From: Blastomussa wellsi
Lineage: Eukaryota; Cnidaria; Anthozoa; Scleractinia; Plerogyridae
DNA: 64,000 bases
NCBI GenBank assembly: GCA_947652115.1
Contig: OX393566.1
Coordinates: forward strand, 14,602,325-14,666,324
Direction: 5' to 3'
Shown here: positions 1 to 10,638 of the stretch, in pieces
How the letters are laid out: each line of letters starts with the position of its first letter
Position numbering within the stretch: the first letter of the stretch is position 1
Notes under the pieces: model-generated
Databases searched by the model: none
What the model was told of the DNA's origin: nothing
Seen by the model: only the letters and a program-made list of their open reading frames with translations
Position numbers and translations under genes: made by a program

Positions 1-1129
1 AATTTTTAGCCTCTCTATAGCTGGACGGCCAAGGAGAGCTAGGCGAGCTCCAGTCACCACAAATATTTCCTGCGATGAAGATTCTTCTCCTCTCTTGATG
101 ACTCCCGTAAAGCAGCCAAGAGCGGGAAGAGTTGTGTGGGCCGGGCCAAACAGGGTCTTGCTGGATTGAAGGAGGGCCGGAGTTGGTTTCAGCTTTTTGT
201 AAATGCTCTCCGGTGTCAATTTTAAAGCGAACAAGAGAGTTATTTAGAGTGAGGTCTACAGACCAAATGTCTTCGTTTCTCTCAGTCCCGATTGCTCCAA
301 GAAAGGCATAATCTTCTTCGATTTCGCCGACAGTTTGCGAGGACTTGCAAACAGGTGCCCAGTGACCTTTCTTCTTGCACTTGTGACAAATCGCGGCTTT
401 AGCCGGGCAATTTTGTCGCGCGTAGCCCGGCGATTTCCCACAGCGGTTGCAGCGATTCGACGGCGGGCGAGTTGGCGGTGTCTTGTGAATTTCGCTCGAA
501 CCTCCAGACGAGTCGTCTTTCGTAAATTTCGGCGTTTTACCCGTTTTTACCGCATCGACTTCGTTCTTTGTTCCCGTTGATTCCTTGAAGTCATTTCGCA
601 TTAGGGTTTGTTGTTTTTTGACGGCTTCGCTTTGTCGCGCCTGGTTGATTGCTTTTGGCAGCGTTAACTCAGGGTCGAGCTTAAGTTTCTCCGACAATTT
701 CGCGTCTAGAAGGCCTACCACAATCCTGTCTCGAATCATTTCATCTGTCAGAGTACCAAAATTGCAGTGTTCGGCGAGCGTATGCAATGCTGTGATGAAT
801 GTGTCAACTGTCTCGCCTTCTTCTTGGCGGCGTTGATTGAACTTTGCTCGTTCGAAAATAACATTACGCCGAACCACGAAGTGTTCATCAAACTTCGTTT
901 TAACGGTGTGGTACTGCTTCAATTGTATAGTACTTAGCTTGAAGGAGTTTAGAATATCGTCGGCTTGATCTCCCATAGCGTAGATCAGCATGTTTATTTG
1001 ACTCTCTTCTTCTTCTTTCACCAGATCAGATGCTTGGCGAAAGCGTTCGAATCTTCTGCTCCATTTCGGCCACTCTTCTTGACGACTAAAGTCAAACTTT
1101 TCCGGTAGCTGCACTCGAAAAGATGTCAT
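1..1129 (-). pseudogene. Gypsy-type gag and start of protease, partial (runs off left edge)
   Basis: Reading the minus strand from the ATG at 1129-1127 gives a continuous gag-like protein to about position 210. It starts MTSFRVQLPEKFDF and continues with a capsid-like region resembling cnidarian K02A2.6-type Gypsy elements. Two tandem zinc knuckles follow (CNRCGKSPGYARQNC, then CHKCKKKGHWAPVC), which would bind the element RNA during particle assembly. An aspartic protease active site begins at the IDTG motif near 210, but right after it the recognisable protease continues in another frame (reaching GARLALLGRPAIERLKI at the left edge). A short deletion therefore removed the residues after IDTG and shifted the frame. 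Pol lies outside the window. The gag assignment is firm and the pseudogene status likely. The first knuckle reads CX2CX4YX4C, with Tyr where His is usual. Confidence 0.85.
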
Positions 1130-1142
1130 CGTCCGTTTAAAA

Positions 1143-1157
1143 CCGCTTCTGACACCA
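1143..1157 (-). other. Primer-binding site of the left Gypsy element (tRNA-Leu-like)
   Basis: On the minus strand this reads TGGTGTCAGAAGCGG, 13 bases upstream of the gag ATG and directly after an LTR end in CA (minus strand ...ACCACA). It is complementary to a tRNA acceptor end with CCA, and by memory fits the ACTCCTGACA-CCA end of animal tRNA-Leu(CAG) with about one to two mismatches. The LTR therefore starts at 1158 and extends to higher coordinates; its far edge was not located. Confidence 0.6.
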
Positions 1158-1311
1158 TGTGGTATTATTGGGCCATAAAACAGGCAGATAAGTACGGCAA
1201 CACAACAGTTTAATCAGGCGGCCATAGAACATTACATGGTCGACCACGAGGTCTGAATACCGTGCCCCAAAGGCTACTGGGAAATAACATTACGTAATCG
1301 ATTACACCACA

Positions 1312-1600
1312 GCAGGCTTCTTGTCAGTTAGGCTAGGGAACTACAACTGTCATTACACATCTCATGTTAGGCTAATATATGTCCCCATGGAAGCTCGCAG
1401 GCTTCTTGCCAGTTAGGCTGGGTAACTACAACTGTCATTACACATCTCATGTTAGACTAATATATGTCCATGGAACCTCGCATGCTTCTTGCCAGTTAGG
1501 CTGGGGAACTACAACTGTCATTACACATCTCATGGTAGACCTATATATGTCCCCATGTAAGCTCGCAGGCTGTTTGCCAGTTAGGCTGGGGAACGACATT
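1312..1600. repeat. 85-bp tandem repeat, about 3.4 copies, in the LTR region
   Basis: Units start at 1312, 1397, 1480 and 1565 with the shared core cttgccagttaggctggg, followed by a conserved acaactgtcattacacatctcat and a tatatgtcc segment. Periods are 85, 83 and 85 bp. The last unit degenerates after about 30 bp. Its position just outside the Gypsy primer site suggests an LTR-internal repeat, possibly U3 enhancer-like. That role is inference. Confidence 0.85.
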
Positions 1601-1609
1601 CATATTACA

Positions 1610-2040
1610 TTAAACTAGCATCGCTAAGTCAAAACAATCTAGTTTATAGATAGTCTGGACTGGTTGAGATACCAGAACAGAGACGCGGAACATGGCACTA
1701 TTTTCATCCAATGCGAAATATTTGATAGTATCCAACTCGGCCTACAATTATGTCATACACTGATTTAAATCAGGAGCCAGACAGGTGAAAAATACAAGGC
1801 AAGAAACTTCACATGGAAATACATAACAAATAGAATGGCCTAGACATACATTAGTGGAGACGGATGAAAATTCGAAATGCGGTCAGATGGAGGCCAGAAA
1901 AAACCTGCTAGAGAAAAGCCCTGTGGGGAAAAAATGTGCAGGAAATCTGGGTAGGAACTATGGCTCAAGCTCTATCAGGTTAGAAGCCCATCCTACAAGG
2001 CTTTACAGAAAGTGAAAACGCCTATCTAACCAAGGAATAA
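1610..2040. other. Non-coding stretch between Gypsy LTR region and DIRS-like element
   Basis: No protein-like frame or RNA gene is visible. The far edge of the Gypsy LTR must lie somewhere here but has no second copy in the window to define it. Confidence 0.4.
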
Positions 2041-2045
2041 CATCT

Positions 2046-2254
2046 GAAAAAGGACTAAACAAACAAGCATTAATGAAGGGCAGAATGCAGTTGGTTCTGA
2101 GGCCTAGATAACTACCACCTGTTATACCCAGCCTTACATTCCCCTGTATCACTACCCATGATTTCCTGGCCTGGAACCCAGGCCCTGTTGTATCTCGTGC
2201 CAACAAAATAGTTATTTCAGCCTACTTTGCATACTCAGCCATCGGAAATAACAT
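2046..2254 (-). repeat. Terminal direct repeat, downstream copy, of DIRS-like element
   Basis: About 85-90% identical by eye to 6768-6977 over its whole length and in the same orientation. Shared landmarks are a gaagggcagaa block, ggcctagataactaccac, tgtatcactacccatgatt and gccatcggaaataacat. It is non-coding. Confidence 0.85.
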
Positions 2255-2860
2255 ATTTTGTCTCCACTCCACAACAAATAACAACAAAAACCTCAACCAA
2301 ATAAGTTTATTTTGGGAGGGCCTGGCGAGAACCAACCCAAAGCCTATATAGAGTGACAAAGTATTGGCATGCCATGAGGTCCCTCATAGCCCAGTAAATT
2401 TAGAAACTACATGCCTTGTGACCATCTGAAGTAATTATGGGATCAATATAAGAATCTTTGGTCTGCACCGACTTCCAGCGACCATCGCTGACTCTATCTC
2501 TGCCAATGAAGCACCTATCGGTGCCATTGTAGCGCCTCCGAGCGCAGAGACTGAAGCCCGAACTTGGAAGAATCAACCCCAACGCCTAAGGTCAAAACTG
2601 ATAAGCTTAACAAGAGCCCTTCCCTCTGGGAATGGGCTTAAAAATCAGATCCCTGGAATCGGGAGGAATTTGGAACTTAATAAAGATACCTAGCAGGCAA
2701 TTTTGCAGGACACCCACAAGACACTTCATTCCCATTGCAAAGTTGGTCGCTCTTACTTTTAAGAACTTTGATGAACATGAACCCTTCATTGAAAAAGAAA
2801 TATCATGTTTTTCTAATTCTCGAAACGTCATCAAACCTAAGTAACCAGCAAATGACAAGA

Positions 2861-3710
2861 TACCGTATTTACTTGTGTATTAGTCGACCTCATCTATAAG
2901 TCGACCCCCCAATTTTGGGGCCAAAAACTAAGTTTTCATCATTTATAGGTACAGATTTCATTGGAAAACATACTGCATTTCTTAGAATTATTGTTCAAGA
3001 ACTATGGATATATTAAACAATCACAGCAAGTTTCGATATGAAGTTTTAATTTTCTTGCGTGTCCACAATCGTTTTAACAACACATGTACATATCGGCTTT
3101 TTGTCCATAATTTTTAAAACAGGCTTACAAAATCAAACTCGCTAATTCCAGACAAACCTTTCTAACTTTGGAAGATGAAAAGCAGCTCTAGCAGGCAGGC
3201 AAAACACCAAAGAAGGTCAAGAATCTTTGAGAACGATGCTTGTTTGGAAAACTTGGTAACCAAGCTACAAAATTGGTTGAGTATTGGTAACTAATGACTG
3301 CACGTGCTTTCATCATGCCAGGTTACTAAGCAGGGAGTTTGAAGTGAGAAAGATATTTTTTCTGGGTAGATTTACGGCTTTATTTCGCAGCAAATGACAG
3401 TTCTTTGTTCCAAAATTGTGCAAGGGAGTATCTTCAACACTCAGGTCAACATAAAGAAGATAAATTTTAAAGCATTTCAACTTGAACTGCTAAAGTAGAC
3501 GCAGACCGCTAAGAGAAGGACTTTGCGTTTTGGTGTCATTGTTTATAAGATGTCTTGCATAATTAAAAAGACAATTGCTTTGCTAATTCTGTAGAATTTA
3601 TTTTACCGGTGCTTGGGTCTTAGTTTTTGACTCGTGTAAAAGTTGAGGGCGATTTTTTGGATTGATTTTTAGGTCGTGAAAGGTTGACTTATACACGAGT
3701 AAATACGGTA
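2861..3710. mobile_element. 850-bp MITE with TA-flanked terminal inverted repeats
   Basis: The left end reads taccgtatttacttgtgtat followed by tagtcgacc. The right end is its near-perfect reverse complement (ggttgacttatacacgag followed by taaatacggta). If the outer TA is the target duplication, the element is CCGTATTTA...TAAATACGG flanked by TA, as in Tc1/mariner/pogo elements. No transposase frame is present, so it is non-autonomous. A similar end (aataaatacggta) occurs at about 46581-46592. Confidence 0.85.
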
Positions 3711-4439
3711 TACATAGCAATATTGCGCAGTTCAACAGCGTTGTCAAGGTTTGATAGGCTAATAATATCATGAATGAATCAAGACAAAATGGGCTTTTTG
3801 CGCTTAAACGATACTGGTACCAAGAATCCTCTGCGAGGCAGGCTTGACCGTCTCGACAATAGGATTATCCGTCGGGGAGGGAATACCGGCGATACTATAT
3901 GGGTCTAACGTTTGCCATAAAAGAGAGAATCTACAACACTGGCAGAATGAACTGGACTCTTCAATAAGGTGCTGCAAATGCAAAGCAACAAGAAAGGGAT
4001 TAGAAGGGAAACTACTCTTGTTAAGCTTACTGACGGCGAGGTTCTTCTATTTGCGATATGCCCAGTAGTACAAAAGGAAAGTATTGGCCGCTCGTCTCCA
4101 AATCGAGTCATCTGGCAGTACTTTTCGGTTGAAGTCCCCAAAACAGGAGCGGAAAATATCTAGGACGAAACGAAAAATAAGTGAGGAGCACTGAAAACAT
4201 GAATAAAACGGAAGTACTAAATCCTGCAGGACATGAGGAGAGCTCCCACCCCAGGGGCCACGACATCAAAATGTAAGGGTCTGGTGCCGAAAAGAGAATG
4301 GTAGGCTTTCCCTTGCACAAATAACCCCTGAAACCTGGGCAGGTAAAGCAAGTCAATAACAAAGTTATATCAGTGCACACCATCTATGTGGTGCAAGCAT
4401 TCCTTAAGAAGGACGATGTCCACACCGGAATAACTAAGC

Positions 4440-5790
4440 TTTCCCTTAGCTATGCACTTGGAATAAATACCGTGGGCTTAAAACTCTGCCAATAAGGCAA
4501 ACCGGAGGGCAGAGACAATTATTTATCGTTCTCCCAATCCTGAGAAAAGACATCGACTGCCTCACACCCCGGTGGAAAAAACTGCGAGTTAAATCTTGGT
4601 AACTTGGAAGAATAAGAACAAGCGGAACCTGTCAGATATGTGGACACCACGAACTATTAATCAACTGAAAAATGACATCATTAATTAAGAGAGTCATCAT
4701 CAAAATCGGCTCTGACATTGAGATCCCTTGGGATCGACTACACGTCAAGAGATATTCGATGTTCAAGACAAATCTGATGGCTTGAAGAGCTAGCACCTGG
4801 AAACTAAATTTCTTGCCGCCATGAGAATGGCTAGCAAGTAAAATTGTCAAAAGACCAGATGACTAAAGAATCGAACAAATGAGCTGCAAAAGCTTGCAAG
4901 GCGAGCGCAACAGCCCTAAGCTGAGCCAGACTCGACAAATGCACCACAAGCTGAATCGGAGGCATCCAAAAAACCGACTTAGACTGTAAGGGGTCGAACC
5001 CCCCCAAAACTCTACCGTTGAGCGATGGACATAATAAGTCCAAAAATGAGTTTCTGAAATGGTTTCTTCCGACAGGAAAACTTCATTATTCCTATTCACT
5101 ACTGCAAAGAGATAACAGGTCATAATGCGGGAGACTAACCACACGCAACTGGAAAGTGAGATAATCTGGTCTGCTACACAGGCCGAAGCGAAGAACAAAC
5201 TGCGAGATCGAAAGACAACTGGGCAAAATGTTCAGTTGTAGCTTTAATGGAACCATCAATTGTGATGACTCCCAGCCAGGTGAAAATCTGAACGGGATCC
5301 CACAAAGATACTCCCTCGTTGGGGGTGATACTAGACTTGAGCAAATCAATGAAGGATCATTGATTTTAGCACAAGCGTGATCGGCTCCCCCTCCTAGACC
5401 ATCGTCAGGGAAATAGCAATCGGAATATCCTGACCTCTTTAGGGTCCTAGAAGCGGTACCAGGATATTGCAATTGATGAATATAAATGGCACGGCAAGCC
5501 AAACGTTAGGACGCAAAATTGAAAGAATCTGAAAACCTCAATGACAAAGTCCCAAGTGAATACAAGAAATTAGCAGAACGTTGGAAAGATTTCAATGTGA
5601 TAAAATTTGAACAAATAATAGCCCTTCTCAAATATCGCCTAGCCACGGACAAATCTTCGCACTTGAACTTCTGCTTGGAAATGAAAGCGCTTACATGCCT
5701 AAAATCCAAGCTAAATCTCTGTTTCCCAAAACTGAGAAAAGGGATGGAAAGCGGGTTAACAAAGTCCAGCGCGGAAAAAATAAGATAAGG
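4440..5790 (-). pseudogene. DIRS-type reverse transcriptase / RNase H, multiply frameshifted
   Basis: On the minus strand, fragments in several frames follow the DIRS RT order. A KQKFKCEDLSVA segment (about 5680-5640) corresponds to the RT finger region. The palm catalytic region is PDDGLGGGADHACAKIN (about 5420-5370), where the usual YLDD has become FPDD. Then come a TWLGVITID-like segment (about 5290-5260), a LALQAFAAHLFDS segment (about 4900-4860) typical of the RNase H part, and a PPGCEAVDVFSQDW-like segment (about 4580-4540) typical of the DIRS pol end. Many stops and shifts separate these pieces, so it is not functional. The catalytic first residue is altered. Copying into cDNA is the family role. 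Confidence 0.6.
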
Positions 5791-5879
5791 TCAGAATAAA
5801 GTAGGTCATTAATGCCTTGAGATACAAAATGACTGTTGGAACGTGCGGGAAGCATTGTTTGCTAAGGAGAAAGGTATTG

Positions 5880-6760
5880 AAAGATGAAAGAAAGGAATTT
5901 CGTAACCTTCACTAATGACATTCAAAATGAACTGCGAAAACTTCCAAAGATAGTCCAAACCAAAACATTTTCGGAGCCTTCCCCGAACAGAGGGTAGAGA
6001 AGAACTGAAAACGTAAATTCAAAGGTGTCCAAAACAAATGAAATAAGATCGCAAGAACATGAAAAAAAAAAATGAAATGAAATTGGAATGTTGGTCGCTA
6101 ACCGCTTCAGAAAAGAAACCACTGGAATCACAATAATAAGAAAGAACTACACCTGATATGTCTTTATCCTCTTGTCATTTCTGAGCTGAAGCAGTTTGTT
6201 GGCCATTGCTGGGCAGCAGGAACACCAGAGCCCAGGTTTTCCACAGGCAAAATGGGTGCCCGTACTTGGACGAAGAGTCAGGAAACAGGAACATTGATGC
6301 AACACCGGATCGGCTAATGCTGAGATTGGGAACTTGAAGAAACAACTGGCCCACGAACCGGTGAAGCTCCCTCGCTGGAAGCCATTTCAAAGTTCTTGAC
6401 CTTTCGACAAGAAATAGCTGCAGGGGCGGGCCTATCTGTATTGCAGATACGCTTTTCGTTCTCCGTGCTGTTAGCATTCGTCGACCATGCTCCAGCTGTA
6501 TTCCGACTAGTTGGAAAGAAGGATGCGCTTTTGTCATTCAACGGTCAGTTTTTCACCTTCGTTACTGGACTTTGTCTGGTTGAGATCTCTCCGCGGCAGC
6601 CCTGGCACTGTCAATTGACTCAGTGAGCTTACGATTGAACTTGTATTGGTCCTTGTTAGATACCGACAGTGTCTGCGCGTAGTTCTTTAAAGGAAGACAT
6701 AAGCTGAGTATTGTGGACATGGGAGAGATCGGAGATTTGTTCTGAAGTGACAGTCATCAC
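5880..6760 (-). pseudogene. DIRS-like gag remnant
   Basis: The minus strand starts near 6760 with MTVTSEQISDLSHVHNTQLM, directly after the upstream terminal repeat. It then breaks into several frames with Arg/Lys- and Ser-rich stretches (about 6540-6180) before meeting the RT remnant. Position and composition suit the gag-like first ORF of a DIRS element. No catalytic motif is expected or seen, and the assignment depends on the adjacent RT. Confidence 0.4.
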
Positions 6761-6767
6761 AAAAGGA

Positions 6768-6977
6768 GAAAAAGAACTGAACAAACAAACATTAACGAAG
6801 GGCAGAACGTGGTTGGTTCTGAGGCCTAGATAACTACCACGTGTTATACCCAGCCTTATATACCCCTGTATCACTACCCATGATTCCCCGGCCTGGAACC
6901 CTGGCCCTGTTGTATCTCATGCCGACAAAGTAGTTATTTCAGCCTACTTTAGCGTGCTCAGCCATCGGAAATAACAT
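6768..6977 (-). repeat. Terminal direct repeat, upstream copy, of DIRS-like element
   Basis: Partner of 2046-2254. It lies immediately before the gag-like remnant on the minus strand, so it would be the 5' terminal repeat and probably carries the promoter. The promoter role is inference. Confidence 0.85.
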
Positions 6978-6984
6978 GTGTCTT

Positions 6985-8266
6985 GATGACTGTCAGAAAC
7001 AATGCTGCTATGAAAAATGAAAATGGGAGAGAAAACCAAACAAGATGTTTCGTGGAGCTTTAACAAAACAAGTTTTAATCAATGTATCAATAAAGGTGAG
7101 GTGAAACAACTATGAGGTATTCAGTGAGGCAAATTAAATGATAACAAGTCTTGTATTGTTACTAGTTAAGCCGAACGGTGGTTTGTTTAACCTTTGTTCA
7201 AAAGATGGCGTAATAGTTTTGTCTCCAAACAATAATCATGTTTTCTTGTTTTTGATCAACATAAATCTGAACAAAACGTAGGTTTTTTTATTTAAGTGAT
7301 TTTCTGCGGAATAAAGTGAGAATAATTTAAAATTGACTGTCGTAACACAATACATCCGGCAAAACTTGTGGTCGGGTTTCCATTGTAATCAGAAAATTTT
7401 ACCGTTCGTTTGAATCGTCTTGAACTTGCCCCAAACAGATCCATTTCACTTCTTGTCGTGACGCTTCAAAAGACAGCAAACACAACTAGCCGTCGCGTGT
7501 CAAAGATTCACAGCAATAAAGTTTCACGGTGCATCATAAATACTTTGCTAAAACATCATTTCTGCAGATGAAGATCATTTCACCGTTCACCGATTTATAC
7601 CAAATATTAACTAGGGATTACTGTTCTCTACCTGCCACGTGGTGCATCATAAAAATGCGATAAAACATCGTTTCTACAGATGGAGATCATTTCAACATTA
7701 AATCACTGATTTTTATGCCAAATTGAACTAGGGATATCATTATTTTCACTCCTTTTCAACTGAATTGTAAGCACACAACATTTTAATCCCTTTACACATG
7801 CGAGTCTTAAAGAAACATTTTTCGCAAATCAATGTTTTCATGTTTCGCTGTGAGGCAAAAATTTTAAAAACCAGATTTTTTCATTTGGCGACTAAGAAAA
7901 TGTTCAGTTGTCACTTGGTGCCTCCGTACAGTATAAAAAGTTAATTTCGGACCCTGGAGCTTCATATGGGGAAGCAATTATTCAATAAAACTTTAGGAAA
8001 TTATGAACCCATGAGATATTTTTAATTTTATGCATCATGGTGTAGTAGATGCATTACCAAGGGACCCCTTCAGACAAAGGATGGGATATAGCACAGACCA
8101 GTGAAACATGTACAGGGGGATCACCTGATGTTTGAGTTTGCCAAGAGACACCAATCAGTGGCGGTAACAAAAGAAATACAGATGAACATAAATACGTTGG
8201 CTGCAATTTGCTCTAAATACTATGTTTATCGTACATACTGACCTCTAGATAATTTATAGACCTCTT
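6985..8266. other. AT-rich spacer with a 110-bp tandem duplication
   Basis: No coding potential is seen. About 7527-7632 and 7639-7735 are two diverged tandem units, each running from a ggtgcatcataaa start through an aaaacatc/tttctacagatg core to an aactaggga end. A near-exact short inverted pair, gacctctagataatttatag and gacctcttctagaggtc, lies at 8241-8277 just before the next reading frame. Confidence 0.6.
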
Positions 8267-8328
8267 CTAGAGGTCAATATGATGAAAGTGTTGATGAAAG
8301 TGATAATGATGACAGTGACAGTGATGGT

Positions 8329-8863
8329 GTGGAGAACTGGGACGGAATTCCAGAAGATCAGTTTGCAAGAGATATTCCTGCTGCAATGCCTTTGCCTGAA
8401 CCTGACAGGACAAAAAGCAGGTCACAGCAGGCGAATGCCTTGGTGTTCTGGCTGGTGAATTTCCTCTTGATTTGGCAGTCTGCATGCAAACTTAGTGATA
8501 ATGGCCTGGTATGGCTGCTTCAATTTTTGTTTCAGTTCTTGAAGGTCCTTGGTGTCACAATTTCAAATGAATTTCTAGCTGACCTAATTCTTGTTATGCC
8601 ATCTTCTTTGTATCTACTTCGTCAATTTATCAACCTTGATAGAGATTACTTCACAAAGTATGTTGTGTGTCCGAAGTGCACAAAGCTTTATGGCTATGAT
8701 TCCTTTCTTATGTTGGAAAACAACAGAACTGTGCCTAAAAGATGCTCCAACACAGTTATATCAAGAGGGCAGAGGAAAACTTGTAATGCTCACTTAGTAA
8801 AAAGAGTAAAGCTGAAAGATGGAAAAGAACAATTTTATCCAATCAATTATTACTGCAGTAGTA
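8329..8863 (+). pseudogene. N-terminal fragment of a tnp2/EnSpm-like transposase
   Basis: The open frame from ATG 8329 encodes an acidic/polar N-terminus, a Trp/Leu-rich helical stretch and then a Cys-rich segment, VVCPKCTKLYGYDSFLM, with further CSNT and CNAHL cysteines (about residues 113-155). This layout (CPxC, Tyr-rich spacer, two more single cysteines, then a Lys-rich KLKDGKEQFYP) resembles the zinc-binding N-termini of CACTA/EnSpm transposases found in many invertebrates. No DDE core follows, because after codon 178 the frame enters a fold-back repeat shared with 9340-9430. It is a truncated or decayed copy. Family assignment is from memory of the motif pattern, not a search. Confidence 0.4.
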
Positions 8864-9470
8864 AATCCGGTGCAAAACAAATACCACCTGATCATTCAGC
8901 TTTTTATTTGCCTATTTTAAAGCTGCCAACGGCAAAAAACAGTAGTGTGCATATGCTTCCTCATCGCTGAAGACGAGATTTTGAAACGTCTGAAAGACTC
9001 ATCCGCGAGGGAAGCGAAATCTTGCCTTCAGCAAATGAGGAAGCAGATGTGCAAACAAAACTTTGCCGTTGGGAGTTTGAAACAGGAAACTAAAATGCTG
9101 AAGATCAGGTGGTATTCGATTACCTCCGGATTTGCTGGGACAACCCCCTTGGCTGTTAGGGTAAGAAGCGGCACCAAAAGCTCCCAACGGCAAACAGTAG
9201 TTTGCATATTGCTTCCTCATCGGTGAAGACGAGATTTTGAAACGTCTGAAAGACTCAGCTCGACAAGTCGAGCTGGGTCGCCCACGGGGGAAGCGAAATC
9301 TCATCTTCAGCAAATGAGGAAGCAATATGCAAACAAAACTTCGCCGTTGGGAGCTTTAAAATAGGCAACTAAAAAGCTGAATGATCAGGTGTGTATTTGT
9401 TTTCCACCAGATTTACTACTGGAAGGACAACCCCCTAGGCAGTTTGGGCAATTAGAAAGAAGCGGCACCA
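8850..9470. mobile_element. Tandemly duplicated fold-back element
   Basis: Unit 1 (about 8850-9172) and unit 2 (about 9173-9470) each contain inverted arms. A left arm such as cccaacggcaaacagtag / tgcatattgcttcctcat is answered by atgaggaagcaatatgcaaa and cgccgttggg. The outer arm (ccacctgatcattcagct) recurs inverted near 9380-9390. The loop of unit 2 has a perfect palindrome, cagctcgacaagtcgagctg. Both units end with gacaacccc...aagaagcggcacca. It is non-coding, and the arms could form long hairpins. Confidence 0.8.
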
Positions 9471-9483
9471 TGTCAACAGCACA

Positions 9484-10630
9484 ATGGTACACGCAGCAAA
9501 CAACTGCATGTGGTTAATGCGTAATCGGAAAGAGACTTGTGGTAAAAAGTGTGTCGGAGCATATTGCAGGCAGCATAACTTTCAACTCAAAAGAGGAACG
9601 AAAAGGCCTGCACCATGTCGCAGCTTTGGCGTTGGAGTTTTGTGTGATTACCGTCTATGTCTTTCTTGCGGTGGGAGCACGCTTAACAACGGCTTATTCG
9701 CAAACAAAAAAAGGCAAGAAAAAATTTTGAACGCGTTTTGCATGAAGGGCGACTTTTGTTCTGCAATTGGTTCGGGTGTGCCAACAATTCTGCAGAACAC
9801 CGACAGTGTGGGGAAGCACGTGTGCACTTGGATCTCGAAAAGAGAAGACCACACGGTCCGGACAAAAATATACAACAAGATCGTTTCCAACTTCGAAGCG
9901 GGCAAGATTCGAGAACCATTGGGCAGCCATCTTGCCGACTATGCAGACTGCCCAAACAAGCACTTGCACCGAACTTTCCAACACCCAGATGTCCAAATAG
10001 AAGTATCCATATACGGGTGCCACGCAAACAAGCTCTCGGAAGAAAAGCCGACCAGGTGGTGCAGGAAACTTTGGCAAATGTTTTGCCAGAAGGAGGTCTC
10101 TTCGTGGTCCAACCACCAAACAAATAATGGGAAAACCTGGCTTCTTGCCTGGACCACTGCCTCGTTTTGGCGGACCGCCCGCAAGGCCACATATTTGTCG
10201 GCTGGTTCGCGCACACAGAAACAGGAAGAATATCGGGGGTGCACGTGCAACCAACCAAAGCGAATGTGGAGGACAACGCGAAATGGGAAAATTCGGTGGT
10301 GTGGGCAGCAGCCGACTTTGGTTTCCGCGCATGCCCGATTTTTCGGGTAGATATCCTTTCTACACAGGAAGAAGGTGTGGAAGGGCCTCTGCGTTGCTGC
10401 ACAAAAGACGAGGAAACGAAAACAATATTAGCGGCAAGCAAAAAGGCCATGCCAGCTGCACCCAGGCACCCCAGACCCGTCTGTACTTCTTCCATCAACA
10501 AAAACAGTTTCTTGGGAATGGCGGCAAACCAAATGCAGCGCTATTGGGCGAAATGTCTCCAAACTCCAGCTGCAAGAAGTACCAGAAATCGCACAAGAGT
10601 GGCAAATTTCGACACTTTCCACCAGATCTC
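9484..10630 (+). pseudogene. Element U gene a: Cys-rich N-terminus plus putative replication-initiator-like region
   Basis: I do not recognise a named family. The frame from 9484 encodes a Cys/His-rich start (CGKKCVGAYCRQH at residues 19-31, PAPCRSFG, then RLCLSCGG), suggesting zinc binding. Next comes a segment with TKIYNKIVSNFEAGKIRE (residues 127-144), HLADYADCPNKHL and IEVSIY (about 172-177). The spacing of an IYNK motif followed by an R/I-E-V strand recalls rolling-circle replication initiators of the Rep_trans type. That is a weak, pattern-based inference. Meaningful sequence then switches frame near 10010, 10130 and 10440 (for example ADRPQGHIFVGWFAHTETG from 10170), so the copy carries several frameshifts. 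It leads directly into gene b and may originally have been one long gene with it. Confidence 0.5.
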
Positions 10631-10638
10631 GCAAAAAA

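Larger units (their letters stand above)
2046..6977 (-). mobile_element. Degenerate DIRS-like retroelement with direct terminal repeats
   Basis: Two roughly 210-bp direct repeats (2046-2254 and 6768-6977) share long exact blocks such as tgaggcctagataactacca and cagccatcggaaataaca. Between them the minus strand carries a decayed gag (about 6760-5880) and a decayed reverse transcriptase/RNase H (about 5790-4450) whose motifs match DIRS elements. DIRS-order elements normally also encode a tyrosine recombinase and end in inverted or split repeats. I could not find the recombinase in 2255-4400, and the repeats here are plain direct. The order therefore rests on the RT sequence. A MITE sits inside at 2861-3710. 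Confidence 0.6.

Noticed and set aside
4990..5005. ggggtcgaacccc as a tRNA B-box
   Set aside because: It lies inside DIRS RNase H-like coding sequence with no A-box or cloverleaf.
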